Positions 54,281-64,000 of a stretch of 64,000 nucleotides of DNA are shown here, piece after piece. Within the stretch, counting starts at the first letter, position 1, and each line of letters opens with the position of its first letter. The notes beneath the pieces were generated by a model. That model searched no databases, had not been told where the DNA came from, and was given only the letters and a program-made list of their open reading frames with translations. The DNA is taken from NCBI RefSeq assembly GCF_019175385.1, contig NC_083345.1:114996480-115060479 (forward strand), written 5' to 3'. This stretch comes from Lycium barbarum. Lineage: Eukaryota > Streptophyta > Magnoliopsida > Solanales > Solanaceae. The translations under genes were made by a program, and so were the position numbers.

Positions 54281-56904
54281 TATCACACCCCGACTTTACT
54301 AGGGTGTGATGGGCACCCGACCCCATATTCGGAGCCGAGCGAACCCGCTGACTCTTATTACATATATAACCTTTTGAACCCCTAAATCAAGTACACATAT
54401 TAAAATTTACTGAAATATTCTTTTTGTTGCTTCCCAATCAAATGAAATCTGTAACTGTGTAATACTTATATCATAATACAAACTGACTCCCGACACCCAC
54501 GACTCTGTCTGCAAAGTCTCTAACTTCGAACAAAGTGTCATAGTACATATACTCTGACTCGGCAGCACTCCAGGACAAGTGGAGCGTACCAACTCCGCTA
54601 GAACATCTTCTATGCTAACTTCGCATCATCTGGGTGTACCTGCGCGTCATGAAACGCAGCCCCCGAAGAAAAGGGGTCAGTACGAGCAATGTACTGAGTA
54701 TGTAAGGCATAAATAGTAACATAGTAAAAGATGAACATACGAATATTAACCGTATTGGAATATAGTACATATCACAAGATAAAGGGAGTAACATGTACAT
54801 GTGAGTGCCCCTGAGGGCGGATACCATGCATGCTTATCTGGTCATGTCATACCATATCTTATCATATCATATCATGTCATATCATATCATATCATATCAT
54901 ATCATATCATATCATATCATATCATATCATATCATATCATATCATATCATATCATATCATATCATATCATATCATATCATATCATATCATATCATATCAT
55001 ATCATGTCATGTCATGTCATAGCGCCGAACAACGTCGGCTCGCCCACATAGCGCCGAAATACGTCGGCTCGCCCATATATCCCGCGTCCGGGATGATAAC
55101 GCCAGCTGACCAGGTGGCAATGCAACATATGTCCCTTCCCCTCCCTATATATCCCTTTCCCCACCCCATGTACATATACATATATCATATAAGCATGCAG
55201 GAGAGCCCAAAGAAATTCATATATCCATCGAAGTGACGTAAGGTCGGTAACCTCCGATTATATTATGGAATGGCCATGGGCGTCGTGTCTCGCCTTGAAG
55301 GGACAATTAATATAAGGCGAGACTATCAATGAAGAGTGTCATCATGAGAAAACTTAAAACAGGATCATAAGGCATTGCTTCATATACTTGGAACCTTTAA
55401 AGTAGCAATTATCCACAATAGAGTTGAGAAGTCAAGAAATAACTTAACATTTTCATATTGTCGTATTCATGGTAGGAACATATCGTCAACATATCTGTCA
55501 TAGACATTTTCTCATATTTGACGTCATCTTTGTCATTGTAATATCATATTCATCATTTTAGTCATACAACTTTCAATCTCTGAAAACTTGGTTTTTGGAA
55601 AGTATGGACATTTTGAAAGAAAACCAATTATGAACTATTAGGAAAAAGACTTATAACTTGGAGTCATAGACTTCTAACTTTTGCAAGTAAGGAAGATATA
55701 AAGACATTTAAGACATTATGACGTGGGATCATGCCTTTGAAAGAAAAGAGACGAGCCTTACATACCTGTGTCGCGCCTTACTAGCTACACTTATTCGTCC
55801 AACTTGTTAGTCTACATTCAGGAAGATTGACATTATCGTTAGATTCATCGACATATACTTGTCTTAACTTTTCAAGTACATTCACTTATGGTCTGCCGAA
55901 ATTTCGGCAGCATCTCCCCTATAAATATACCACCCCCGAGATTCTAACTCGGCCAATTTTAATCAACAACAATCCGGGAATTCAACCCGGCCAAACCAAC
56001 AACAATACTAGCAATTATTCTAGCAACATTTCAACATTCCATTCAATTCAATTCAATTCAATTCATACACTACTCCATCTCTACTCATATTAAGTCCTTA
56101 TTTTTCATGATGGAATCCACAACGTCGTCCACTGGAATATCAAATGAAATCGATTCATCATAGCTTACCAAAACATCACCATTCTCGGCCACAACACTAC
56201 ATACATATTTCCATGCATTTTCATCCATTTCTATATATTGCAACAACACTCAATATACTACATAAAATTAACCCATTCTTCTTATATAACATTACATATG
56301 CATGGCCAACAATACACCCACACGGCTCAACACCTCCACATACCAAATTCATGGTTTTTATTCCTTTTACATTATGGATTTCACAACACAACAATCAAAC
56401 TACTAAAATAAAATTAATTCATCATTTCTACACAATTGCAACTATATTCGGCCAACACAACTACATGCATATTTTCAGGAATTCTTCATCCATGTCTATA
56501 CATTACAACAATAACCAATATACTAAATAAAATTTATTCATCATCTCTACACAAATAACCCTTCACACGACCACCTCCCTACACACACATATTTCCTGAA
56601 TTTCATCCATTTACACATATTACAACATTCACAAACATCCATAACATATAAAAGAGGATGAATTCTTACCTTTTTCCATTAACCCTTCACTTAGCTATGA
56701 TTTGCAACTTGCAAGAATACATGTTCTTCTTGCCCCAACAATTGTCTCATGTTAAAGAGGACCTTCCAATTACTTGGAATACCACAAGAAAATATTTTTT
56801 TGGATCAACTTCCATGGACTCCTTTTTTGTTGCCATGGCCGAATCTCTACTCCTTTTTTTTTTTTTTTGTTGTTCTTGCCTTGTCTTGAATTAAAAGATG
56901 AGCT

Positions 56905-56957
<53 letters not shown>

Positions 56958-57548
56958 CCTTAAGCATGTGAGGGGCACATGCCCCTCTCTCCATTTCTCT
57001 AGATTTTTCCTTTCTTTTTCTTGAAATTTTTTGAATTAGTCAAAGAAGACTAATTGTCTTCTTGGGCAAGCTTTAGTCCATATGTTTCCTTTTAATTTAT
57101 GATTAGCCCCCCATTAAATATGAAATGGCCACATGCCTCCCTTTCTTTCTTTTCCTAGAGTTTTCTTCTTTTTTTCTTGAATTTTCCTTACAAAATAAAA
57201 GATGACTCATTGTCTTACCATGTACACTTTGGTCCATATATTTCCATCACATGGCCAATATGACCTTTTTGGAACCTTCATGAACTCCTTTTGTAAAATT
57301 CCCGTTTTGCCCCTCGACTTTCCTCAATATTACCATTTCGCCCCTAGCCTTCCACATTATTACCATGTACAATTTTGTGAATTTCTCTCTTTACCCTTAA
57401 CCTTTCTCAATATTTCCATAATACTAATGTTCATAAATAATATTCATAACCAACTTGTACATTAGAAATATTTTGGAAGATGGTCATTCCCTTAACTTTG
57501 CCACGACTACCTTGAAATATTCGAACGTATTAAATACGGGATATAACA
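54281..57548 (-). repeat. 3' LTR of the LARD (3268 bp)
   Basis: On the minus strand it starts TGTTATATCCCGTATTTAA at 57548 and ends GGGGTGTGATA at 54281 (the canonical CA end is changed to TA). It includes a (TA)n tract (about 56908-56954), a TATA-like TATATTTATAGGGGAGATG near 55930-55912, the ATCAT pentamer array, and the conserved AGTACGAGCAATGTACT block near 54680. Open frames in it are spurious. Confidence 0.9.
54850..55020. repeat. ATCAT pentanucleotide array in 3' LTR
   Basis: About 34 units of ATCAT with GTCAT variants at both ends. It translates as repeated Ser-Tyr-His-Ile in three frames, which explains several open frames here that are not genes. Confidence 0.95.
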
Positions 57549-57561
57549 TCCTCCCCCCTTT
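57549..57561 (-). promoter_or_regulatory. Polypurine tract of the LARD
   Basis: AAAGGGGGGAGGA directly precedes the 3' LTR on the minus strand, the usual site of plus-strand priming. A perfect inverted repeat GAACATTCG...CGAATGTTC (57563-57584) lies next to it. Confidence 0.9.
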
Positions 57562-58652
57562 AGAACATTCGTCCTCGAATGTTCAATTGATCTTATGGGG
57601 TGTCATAATACTCCGGGAGGGTCCCTTCTATAGCTATCCTTTCCTTCATGTTCATTCCTTATCCTTTATCTTATTTCCTTTATCATCGAACTCCTGGGTC
57701 TTTACTCAAGTCCTTATTTTATGTCATAGGTTTCCTATTCCACTACACCAACTCGTTTCTTCTTCTTTCATGTATCCCCTTGGTAGGCCGATGTGATTTA
57801 AACTCTGGCTCTAGGCTAATAAGTTTCCTTCCTTTGGACTTGAAACCTATAACATGTTCTCCCCCCCTTCAAGGGGTTCCTTATACGCCAATAGTCCTTT
57901 TATGAAATCTTCGTCTATACCTTATTCCTTATCTTCCTCCCAACTCCGTGCCTAACATGTCGAAAACTTCTTGTCTAGGGTTTTTCTTTTACTCTCCGTC
58001 GATGTCCTCATTTTTGTCCACATTTCCACACCCTTCCATTCACTATTCGTCCTTTCACTTGCTTAGTTCACTTGTTCGTAATTCCTTCTTAACTACGTGT
58101 TTGTGTTGTAGCTATGCATCCCTATTTCTTAGGCGTTTCGCTACTTTTGTTATCAACACAGAATCCTTACAAATTTTCATTCTCCCTATCCTTGTTCATC
58201 GAGCCTTTAACTATTTTGATATCGCTACGCATCTATTCCCATATACCCCTTTCAAGGACCTAAATCTCTTAATACCGTCGCAAAGCCTAAACATTCATTC
58301 CTCTTACCTCACATGTCTACCTTGAGGTCTTACCCAAATAGTCTCATGCTTTGCCGGTAGTTTCTCTCAGGAGCATCACTTACTAAGATTTCTTACCTTT
58401 CACCTCCTTCCGACACCTTGATCTCTTCGTTTTCCATCTACTCACTCCCTTTCTTTTCCAAATATCGTTATATTAAAATTTCCAAGCTTAACCTATAATA
58501 GTAGTTTACCTGGTAACACTTGTACCATTTATTTTTGCCGTCTCTCGAACTTCGGTACCCTTGCGTGATCAATGCCTTTCCTTACCGTAGCTCCGGTCGT
58601 TGGGACTCGCATGTCCACCGATACAATCATATGTGGGATATCTTACGCGTCC

Positions 58653-58704
<52 letters not shown>

Positions 58705-59705
58705 ACCAACTAGCCCACAAGGTACTTCCAAACGCTGTTCAAGCCTATCTTAATTCCAGGGCTGTGATACACTTTCTGTCTCTCCATCAGTCTAGTTTGG
58801 CTCGTCCTATGCGTCTTCTTATGGTCTCTAATCATCCCATATACTCTAGTTTTCCTTTGGCTACCCTAACTTCTCATTTGCCTCTCATGTTTCAATTTAT
58901 AAAATTCTTGCATACTTCCCAGGGAGGTCACCCATCCTAGAATTGCTCTCACCTGAGCACGCTTAACCTCGCAACTTCGATGGAATCTGATGCCTTAATG
59001 CTGATAGAATCGCGTCCACTTCCTCGCATGACCTTTATTACATAATCTGGAGCGAGTCGAAGTCTTACAGATTCCGAAACATTTTCGTAACACGTCCTTT
59101 CTTTTATAATTACTATTTTACCCTTTTCGACCCTCAACCTTCACCTCTTGCTTACGTACATAACTGTCCTTCGTCCTGAATCCCCAAATTCTCGATGGTA
59201 GTGATCACACCTTCATCGCCATGCCAAATCCATAACCTTCCTGAAACAACACATCTCACTTATTACCTATTTACAGTATTTCCTTTCCACGCTTCTTTTT
59301 GTTAGGCGTATCCATTCTGGCAGAATCTCCTTTACCATTCCTACTTTTCAGAATCTGTACGTAGCAAATATCGACATTACTTCACAGAGCATACGGCTAT
59401 ATGACATATTCCAGCCATCCAGAACTTCCAATTCCAAGTAACAGAACAAATATCCAGACTTACCTCTATGACTTGCCATATCATCACTCGCCTTCTTCCG
59501 TCGATACTAGGCGTCTTCGGAAATCAACGATTAGCATAAGGAATCTCATTTCCTATGACTTGGCTCTATCGCACAATATAAGACAAAAAGAAGGTCAACA
59601 ATCCCTAGATGCCCCGCAGCCTCCTGTTTATAAATGTGGCCGACTTCACACCCATAAACAGGACTCTACCGGACACGACTTTGCAGACAACCCTTAGACC
59701 GACCT
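57562..59705 (-). other. LARD interior without gag-pol
   Basis: No retroviral-type domains were found in any frame. It holds a (TA)n tract (about 58654-58700) and the 5S-like segment at 58914-59013; the rest is unclassified. Open frames on the plus strand are Ser/Leu/Phe-rich reversals of purine-rich DNA and are not genes. Confidence 0.75.
58914..59013 (-). other. 5S rRNA-derived segment inside the LARD
   Basis: On the minus strand, GCGATTCTATCAGCATTAAG, then GGTTAAGCGTGCTCAGG, GAGAGCAATTCTAGGATGGG and TGACCTCCCTGGGAAGT follow plant 5S rRNA collinearly from about its fifth to its 110th base. The 3' half, containing the internal C box (AGGATGGGTGACC), is best kept; the middle is diverged. There is no terminal T-run directly after it. 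It is not a functional rRNA gene. 5S-derived sequence in LTR elements is known from Cassandra TRIMs, where it sits in short LTRs; here it is in the interior of a large derivative. Confidence 0.8.
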
Positions 59706-59717
59706 GCTCTGATACCA
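59706..59717 (-). promoter_or_regulatory. Primer-binding site of the LARD (initiator tRNA-Met)
   Basis: TGGTATCAGAGC starts three bases after the 5' LTR end, the standard initiator tRNA-Met primer site of many plant LTR retrotransposons. Confidence 0.92.
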
Positions 59718-59720
59718 CTT

Positions 59721-62615
59721 TGTCACACCCCGACTTTACTAGGGTGTGATGGGCACCCGACCCCATATTCGGAGCCGAGCGAACCCGCTGACTCTTATTA
59801 CATATATAACCTTTTGAACCCCTAAATCAAGTACACATATTAAAATTTACTGAAATATTCTTTTTGTTGCTTCCCAATCAAATGAAATCTGTAACTGTGT
59901 AATACTTATATCATAATACAAACTGACTCCCGACACCCACGACTCTGTCTGCAAAGTCTCTAACTTCGAACAAAGTGTCATAGTACATATACTCTGACTC
60001 GGCAGCACTCCAGGACAAGTGGAGCGTCCCAACTCCGCTGGAACATTTTCTATGCTAACTTCGCATCATCTGGGTGTACCTGCGCGTCATGAAACGCAGC
60101 CCCCGAAGAAAAGGGGTCAGTACGAGCAATGTACTGAGTATGTAAGGCATAAATAGTAACATAGTAAAAGATGAACATACGAATATTAACCGTATTGGAA
60201 TATAGTACATATCACAAGATAAAGGGAGTAACATGTACATGTGAGTGCCCCTGAGGGCGGATACCATGCATGCTTATCTGGTCATGTCATATCATATCTT
60301 ATCATATCATATCATGTCATATCATATCATATCATATCATATCATATCATATCATATCATATCATATCATATCATGTCATGTCATGTCATAGCGCCGAAC
60401 AACGTCGGCTCGCCCACATAGCGCCGAAATATGTCGGCTCGCCCATATATCCCGCATCCGGGATGATAACGCCAGCTGACCAGGTGGCAATGCAACATAT
60501 GTCCCTTCCCCTCCCTATATATCCCTTTCCCCACCCCATGTACATATACATATAAAGGGAGTAACCTGTACATGTGAGTGCCCCTGAGGGCGGATACCAT
60601 GCATGCTTATCTGGTCATGTCATATCATATCATATCATATCATATCATATCATATCATATCATATCATATCATATCATATCATATCATATCATATCATAT
60701 CATGTCATGTCATGTCATAGCGCCGAACAACGTCGGCTCGCCCACATAGCGCCGAAATATGTCGGCTCGCCCATATATCCCGCGTCCGGGATGATAACGC
60801 CAGCTGACCAGGTGGCAATGCAACATATGTCCCTTCCCCTCCCTATATATCCCTTTCCCCACCCCATGTACATATACACATATCATATAAGCATGCAGAA
60901 GAGCCCAAAGAAATTCATATATCCATCGAAGTGACGTAAGGTCGGTAACCTCCGATTATATTATGGAATGGCCATGGGCGTCGTGTCTCGCCTTGAAGGG
61001 ACAATTAATATAAGGCGAGACTATCAATGAAGAGTGTCATCATGAGAAAACTTAAAACAGGATCATAAGGCATTGCTTCATATACTTGGAACCTTTAAAG
61101 TAGCAATTATCCACAATAGAGTTGAGAAATCAAGAAATAACTTAACATTTTCATATTGTCGTATTCATGGTAGGAACATATCGTCAACATATCTGTCATA
61201 GACATTTTCTCATATTTGACGTCATCTTTGTCATTGTAATATCATATTCATCATTTTAGTCATACAACTTTCAATCTCTGAAAACTTGGTTTTTGGAAAG
61301 TATGGACATTTTGAAAGAAAACCAATTATGAACTATTAGGAAAAAGACTTATAACTTGGAGTCATAGACTTCTAACTTTTGCAAGTAAGGAAGATATAAA
61401 GACATTTAAGACATTATGACGTGGGATCATGCCTTTGAAAGAAAAGAGACGAGCCTTACATACCTGTGTCGCGCCTTACTAGCTACACTTATTCGTCCAA
61501 CTTGTTAGTCTACATTCAGGAAGATTGACATTATCGTTAGATTCATCGACATATACTTGTCTTAACCTTTCAAGTACATTCACTTATGGTCTGCCGAAAT
61601 TTCGGCAGCATCTCCCCTATAAATATACCACCCCCGAGATTCTAACTCGGCCAATTTTAATCAACAACAATCCGGGAATTCAACCCGGCCAAACCAACAG
61701 CAATACTAGCAATTATTCTAGCAGCATTTCAACATTCCATTCCATTCCATTCCATTCAATTCAATTCAATTCAATTCATACACTACTCCATCTCTACTCA
61801 TATTAAGTCCTTGTTTTTCATCATGGAATCCACAACGTCGTCCACTGGAATATCAAATGAAATCGATTCATCATAGCTTACCAAAACATCACCATTCTCG
61901 GCCACAACACTACATACATATTTCCATGCATTTTCATCCATTTCTATATATTGCAACAACACTCAATATACTACATAAAATTAACCCATTCTTCTTATAT
62001 AACATTACATATGCACGGCCAACAATACACCCCACACGGCTCAACACCTCCACATACCAAATTCATGGTTTTTATTCCTTTTACATTATGGATTTCACAA
62101 CACAACAATCAAACTACTAAAATAAAATTTATTCATCATTTCTACACAATTGCAACTATATTCGGCCAACACAACTACATGCATATTTTCAGGAATTCTT
62201 CATCCATGTCTATACATTACAACAATAACCAATATACTAAATAAAATTTATTCATCATCTCTACACAAATAACCCTTCACACGACCACCTCCCTACACAC
62301 ACATATTTCCTGAATTTCAGCCATTTACACATATTACAACATTCACAAACATCCATAACATATAAAAGAGGATGAATTCTTACCTTTTTCCTTTAACCCT
62401 TCACTTAGCTATGATTTGCAACTTGCAAGAATACCTGTTCTTCTTGCCCCAACAATTGTCTCATGTTAAAGAGGACCTTCCAATTACTTGGAATACCACA
62501 AGAAAATATTTTTTTGGATCAACTTCCATGGACTCCGTTTTTCTTGCCATGGCCGAATCTCTACTCCTTTTTTTTTTTTGTTGTTCTTGCCTTGTCTTGA
62601 ATTAAAAGATGAGCT

Positions 62616-62652
<37 letters not shown>

Positions 62653-63243
62653 CCTTAAGCATGTGAGGGGCACATGCCCCTCTCTCCATTTCTCTAGATT
62701 TTTCCTTTCTTTTTCTTGAAATTTTTTGAATTAGTCAAAGAAGACTAATTGTCTTCTTGGGCAAGCTTTAGTCCATATGTTTCCTTTTAATTTATGATTA
62801 GCCCCCCATTAAATATGAAATGGCCACATGCCTCCCTTTCTTTCTTTTCCTAGAGTTTTCTTCTTTTTTTCTTGAATTTTCCTTACAAAATAAAAGATGA
62901 CTCATTGTCTTACCATGTACACTTTGGTCCATATATTTCCATCACATGGCCAATATGCCCTTTTTGGAACCTTCATGAACTCCTTTTGTAAAATTCCCGT
63001 TTTGCCCCTCGACTTTCCTCAATATTACCATTTCGCCCCTAGCCTTCCACATTATTACCATGTACTATTTTGTGAATTTCTCTCTTTACCCTTAACCTTT
63101 CTCAATATTTCCATAATACTAATGTTCATAAATAATATTCATAACCAACTTGTACATTAGAAATTTTTTGGAAGATGGTCATTCCCTTAACTTTGCCACG
63201 ACTACCTTGAAATATTCGAACGTATAAAATACGGGATATAACA
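59721..63243 (-). repeat. 5' LTR of the LARD (3523 bp)
   Basis: On the minus strand it starts TGTTATATCCCGTATTTTA at 63243 and ends GGGGTGTGACA at 59721. Its extra length against the 3' LTR comes mainly from a tandem duplication of about 333 bp (60221-60553 and 60554 to about 60885) containing the ATCAT array and the GCGCCGAACAACGTCGG block, offset by shorter ATCAT and TA arrays. Confidence 0.9.
60221..60885. repeat. 333-bp tandem duplication within the 5' LTR
   Basis: Both copies run from AAAGGGAGTAAC through the ATCAT array to CATGTACATATACA. The 3' LTR has a single copy. Minor differences (ACATG versus CCTG, CGCATCC versus CGCGTCC) show the copies are not fresh duplicates, or were present before this insertion. 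Confidence 0.9.
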
Positions 63244-63248
63244 TATTC

Positions 63249-64000
63249 TTTCTAAATGCTTGTTTCATTTTCCTGAATTCGTGATCCATAGGCAAGAGCT
63301 GACGATGACAATCAAACCATGAATTTTTGTGACCATGTTTTAAAGTGAATGATTTACTATTATCCATGCAATGAGGACAAGCAAGCTTTCCAGCAGTCAT
63401 CCAAACAGACAACATCCCATACACATGAAAATCATTAATAGTCCACATAAAAAAGCACACATATTGAAATTGCTCTTAGTTGATATAGCATATGTCACTA
63501 CACCTTCACGCCACAATTGTTTTAACTCATCAATCAAAGGTTGTAGATAGACATCAATCAAAACGTTTGGATTACGGGACCAGGGATAACACAATTTAGA
63601 AATATGTAGGGACTTGTCATACACATCTCAGGCGATAGATTATATAGAGTAAGAAATAGAGGCCAACAAGAATAGAGTTCAACTGAAACAGAGTATGGTG
63701 TGAAACCATCCGCACACAAACCCAAATGAATGTTTCTTAGTTCACTAGCAAAATAAGGATTAGTTCTATCAAAATGTTTCCACTTCTCTATCCGATGGAT
63801 GACACATAACACCAGGTGTCCTTCTATTTTTGCTGTGCCATCACATGTGAGGAGCAGAACTCGGCGATGTAAACAGTCTCTTTAACCTAGGTATAATAGG
63901 TAAATAATGCATCGCCTTAATTGGAACCATCTTCCCACTAGGTGTCCGCCTATAACGCGCATGTCCACATAATTTACATTTATTTAAATCAGCATCCTGC
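63249..64000 (-). pseudogene. CACTA tnp2 transposase, 5' part, disrupted
   Basis: The minus strand from the window edge encodes NKCKLCGHARYRRTPSGKMV, then PIIPRLKRLFTSPSSAPHM, a stop, KHFDRTNPYFASELRNIHLG, LCADGFTPY, YLQPLIDELKQLW, MWTINDFHVYGMLS and ACPHCMDNSKSFTLKHG, ending MKQAFRKN at the LARD border. These are ordered tnp2 (Transposase_21) motifs. At least two frameshifts and a stop (near 63848) are present. The gene continues to its start beyond the window. The protein would cut at CACTA termini if intact. Confidence 0.85.

Larger units (their letters stand above)
54281..63243 (-). mobile_element. LARD: large non-autonomous LTR retrotransposon with 5S-like core
   Basis: An 8963-bp element on the minus strand: 5' LTR 63243-59721, primer site 59717-59706, interior of 2172 bp, polypurine tract 57561-57549, 3' LTR 57548-54281, duplication TATTC. 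The leader after the primer site (AGCAGGTCGGTCTAAGGG..., TTTATGGGTGTGAAGTCGG) resembles Tekay/Del chromovirus leaders known from Solanaceae. No gag, protease, RT or integrase sequence is present in any frame, so it must have been mobilised by a related autonomous element. The LTRs differ at few positions apart from a repeat-length difference and a 333-bp duplication, suggesting a fairly recent insertion. Confidence 0.9.
52650..64000 (-). mobile_element. CACTA (En/Spm) transposon, partial, split by a LARD
   Basis: A candidate terminus CACTATGAAAACCCGACC starts at 52650, inside the first exon of the Tat antisense ORF. Coding relics of a tnp2 transposase with a DUF4216-type C-terminus and of a second, Pro-rich protein lie on the minus strand at 52662-54280 and resume at 63249-64000. 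The LARD at 54281-63243 accounts for the gap. The other terminus is outside the window, so the 3-bp duplication cannot be checked. Confidence 0.75.

Noticed and set aside
54801..55236. Open frames with Ser-Tyr-His-Ile repeats here and at 60241-60934
   Set aside because: Translation of the ATCAT microsatellite in several frames inside LTRs.
55827..58940. Many plus-strand open frames here and at 61525-63160
   Set aside because: They lie antisense in LTRs and LARD interior, are duplicated with the LTRs, and show no domain.
58914..59013. A functional 5S rRNA gene or a Cassandra TRIM
   Set aside because: The middle is too diverged, no terminator T-run follows, and the surrounding LTRs are 3.3-3.5 kb, not the short 5S-bearing LTRs of Cassandra.

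Overview
The window looks like a repeat-rich stretch of a plant nuclear genome, most likely a Solanaceae species. The evidence is P-class pentatricopeptide and class III peroxidase coding sequence, plant LINE, Tat and Tekay-type gypsy elements, CACTA and hAT transposons, a TS-type SINE tail, and AT-rich spacers. The only intact coding sequences are a single-exon PPR gene (13545-15014, minus) and two copies of a hAT transposase (30455-32860 minus, 34955-37360 plus). Nearly everything else is a mobile element, a solo LTR, a gene relic or unclassified AT-rich DNA.

Left part (1-19 kb). A small MITE lies at 231-491. A decayed replication-protein-A-70-like gene is readable on the minus strand (about 1150-2487). 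A LINE on the plus strand (about 3650-12651, poly(A) tail) has degraded ORF1 and endonuclease parts but a continuous 806-codon reverse-transcriptase part. It is split by a 3530-bp solo LTR (6548-10077) flanked by the target duplication GTTGT. The PPR gene follows, then a cluster of small elements: hAT MITEs, a SINE tail, a strong short hairpin and a Helitron-like unit.

Middle (19-43 kb). Two more solo LTRs of the same structural group lie at 21996-24749 (duplication AACAA) and 26132-28508 (duplication CTGGG). The first carries a perfect 411-bp palindrome with a tRNA-like SINE head at its centre. Two 3783-bp hAT elements (29927-33709 and 34106-37888) sit in opposite orientation 396 bp apart. 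Each has its own 8-bp duplication (GTCTACCT, CTCCTATA) and they encode identical 801-aa transposases. The first landed inside an arm of an older Mutator-like foldback element whose other arm preserves the unoccupied target sequence. Small CACTA, foldback and Mutator-like elements follow.

Right part (43-64 kb). This is a nested stack. A class III peroxidase exon (43226-43550, minus) is broken by a Tat-lineage gypsy element (43551 onward, plus). That element has stop-ridden gag-pol, an extra RNase H, and a spliced antisense ORF after integrase. It is interrupted by a CACTA element (about 52650 to beyond 64000, minus), whose tnp2 gene is split by an 8963-bp large retrotransposon derivative (LARD, 54281-63243, minus, duplication TATTC). 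The LARD has 3.3-3.5 kb LTRs, an initiator-Met primer site and a polypurine tract, but no gag or pol. Its 2.2-kb interior contains a 5S-rRNA-derived segment in the same orientation.

Relative ages can be inferred from nesting and decay: the peroxidase gene is oldest, then the Tat element, the CACTA element and the LARD. The hAT pair, which shows no decay, is probably the youngest event.
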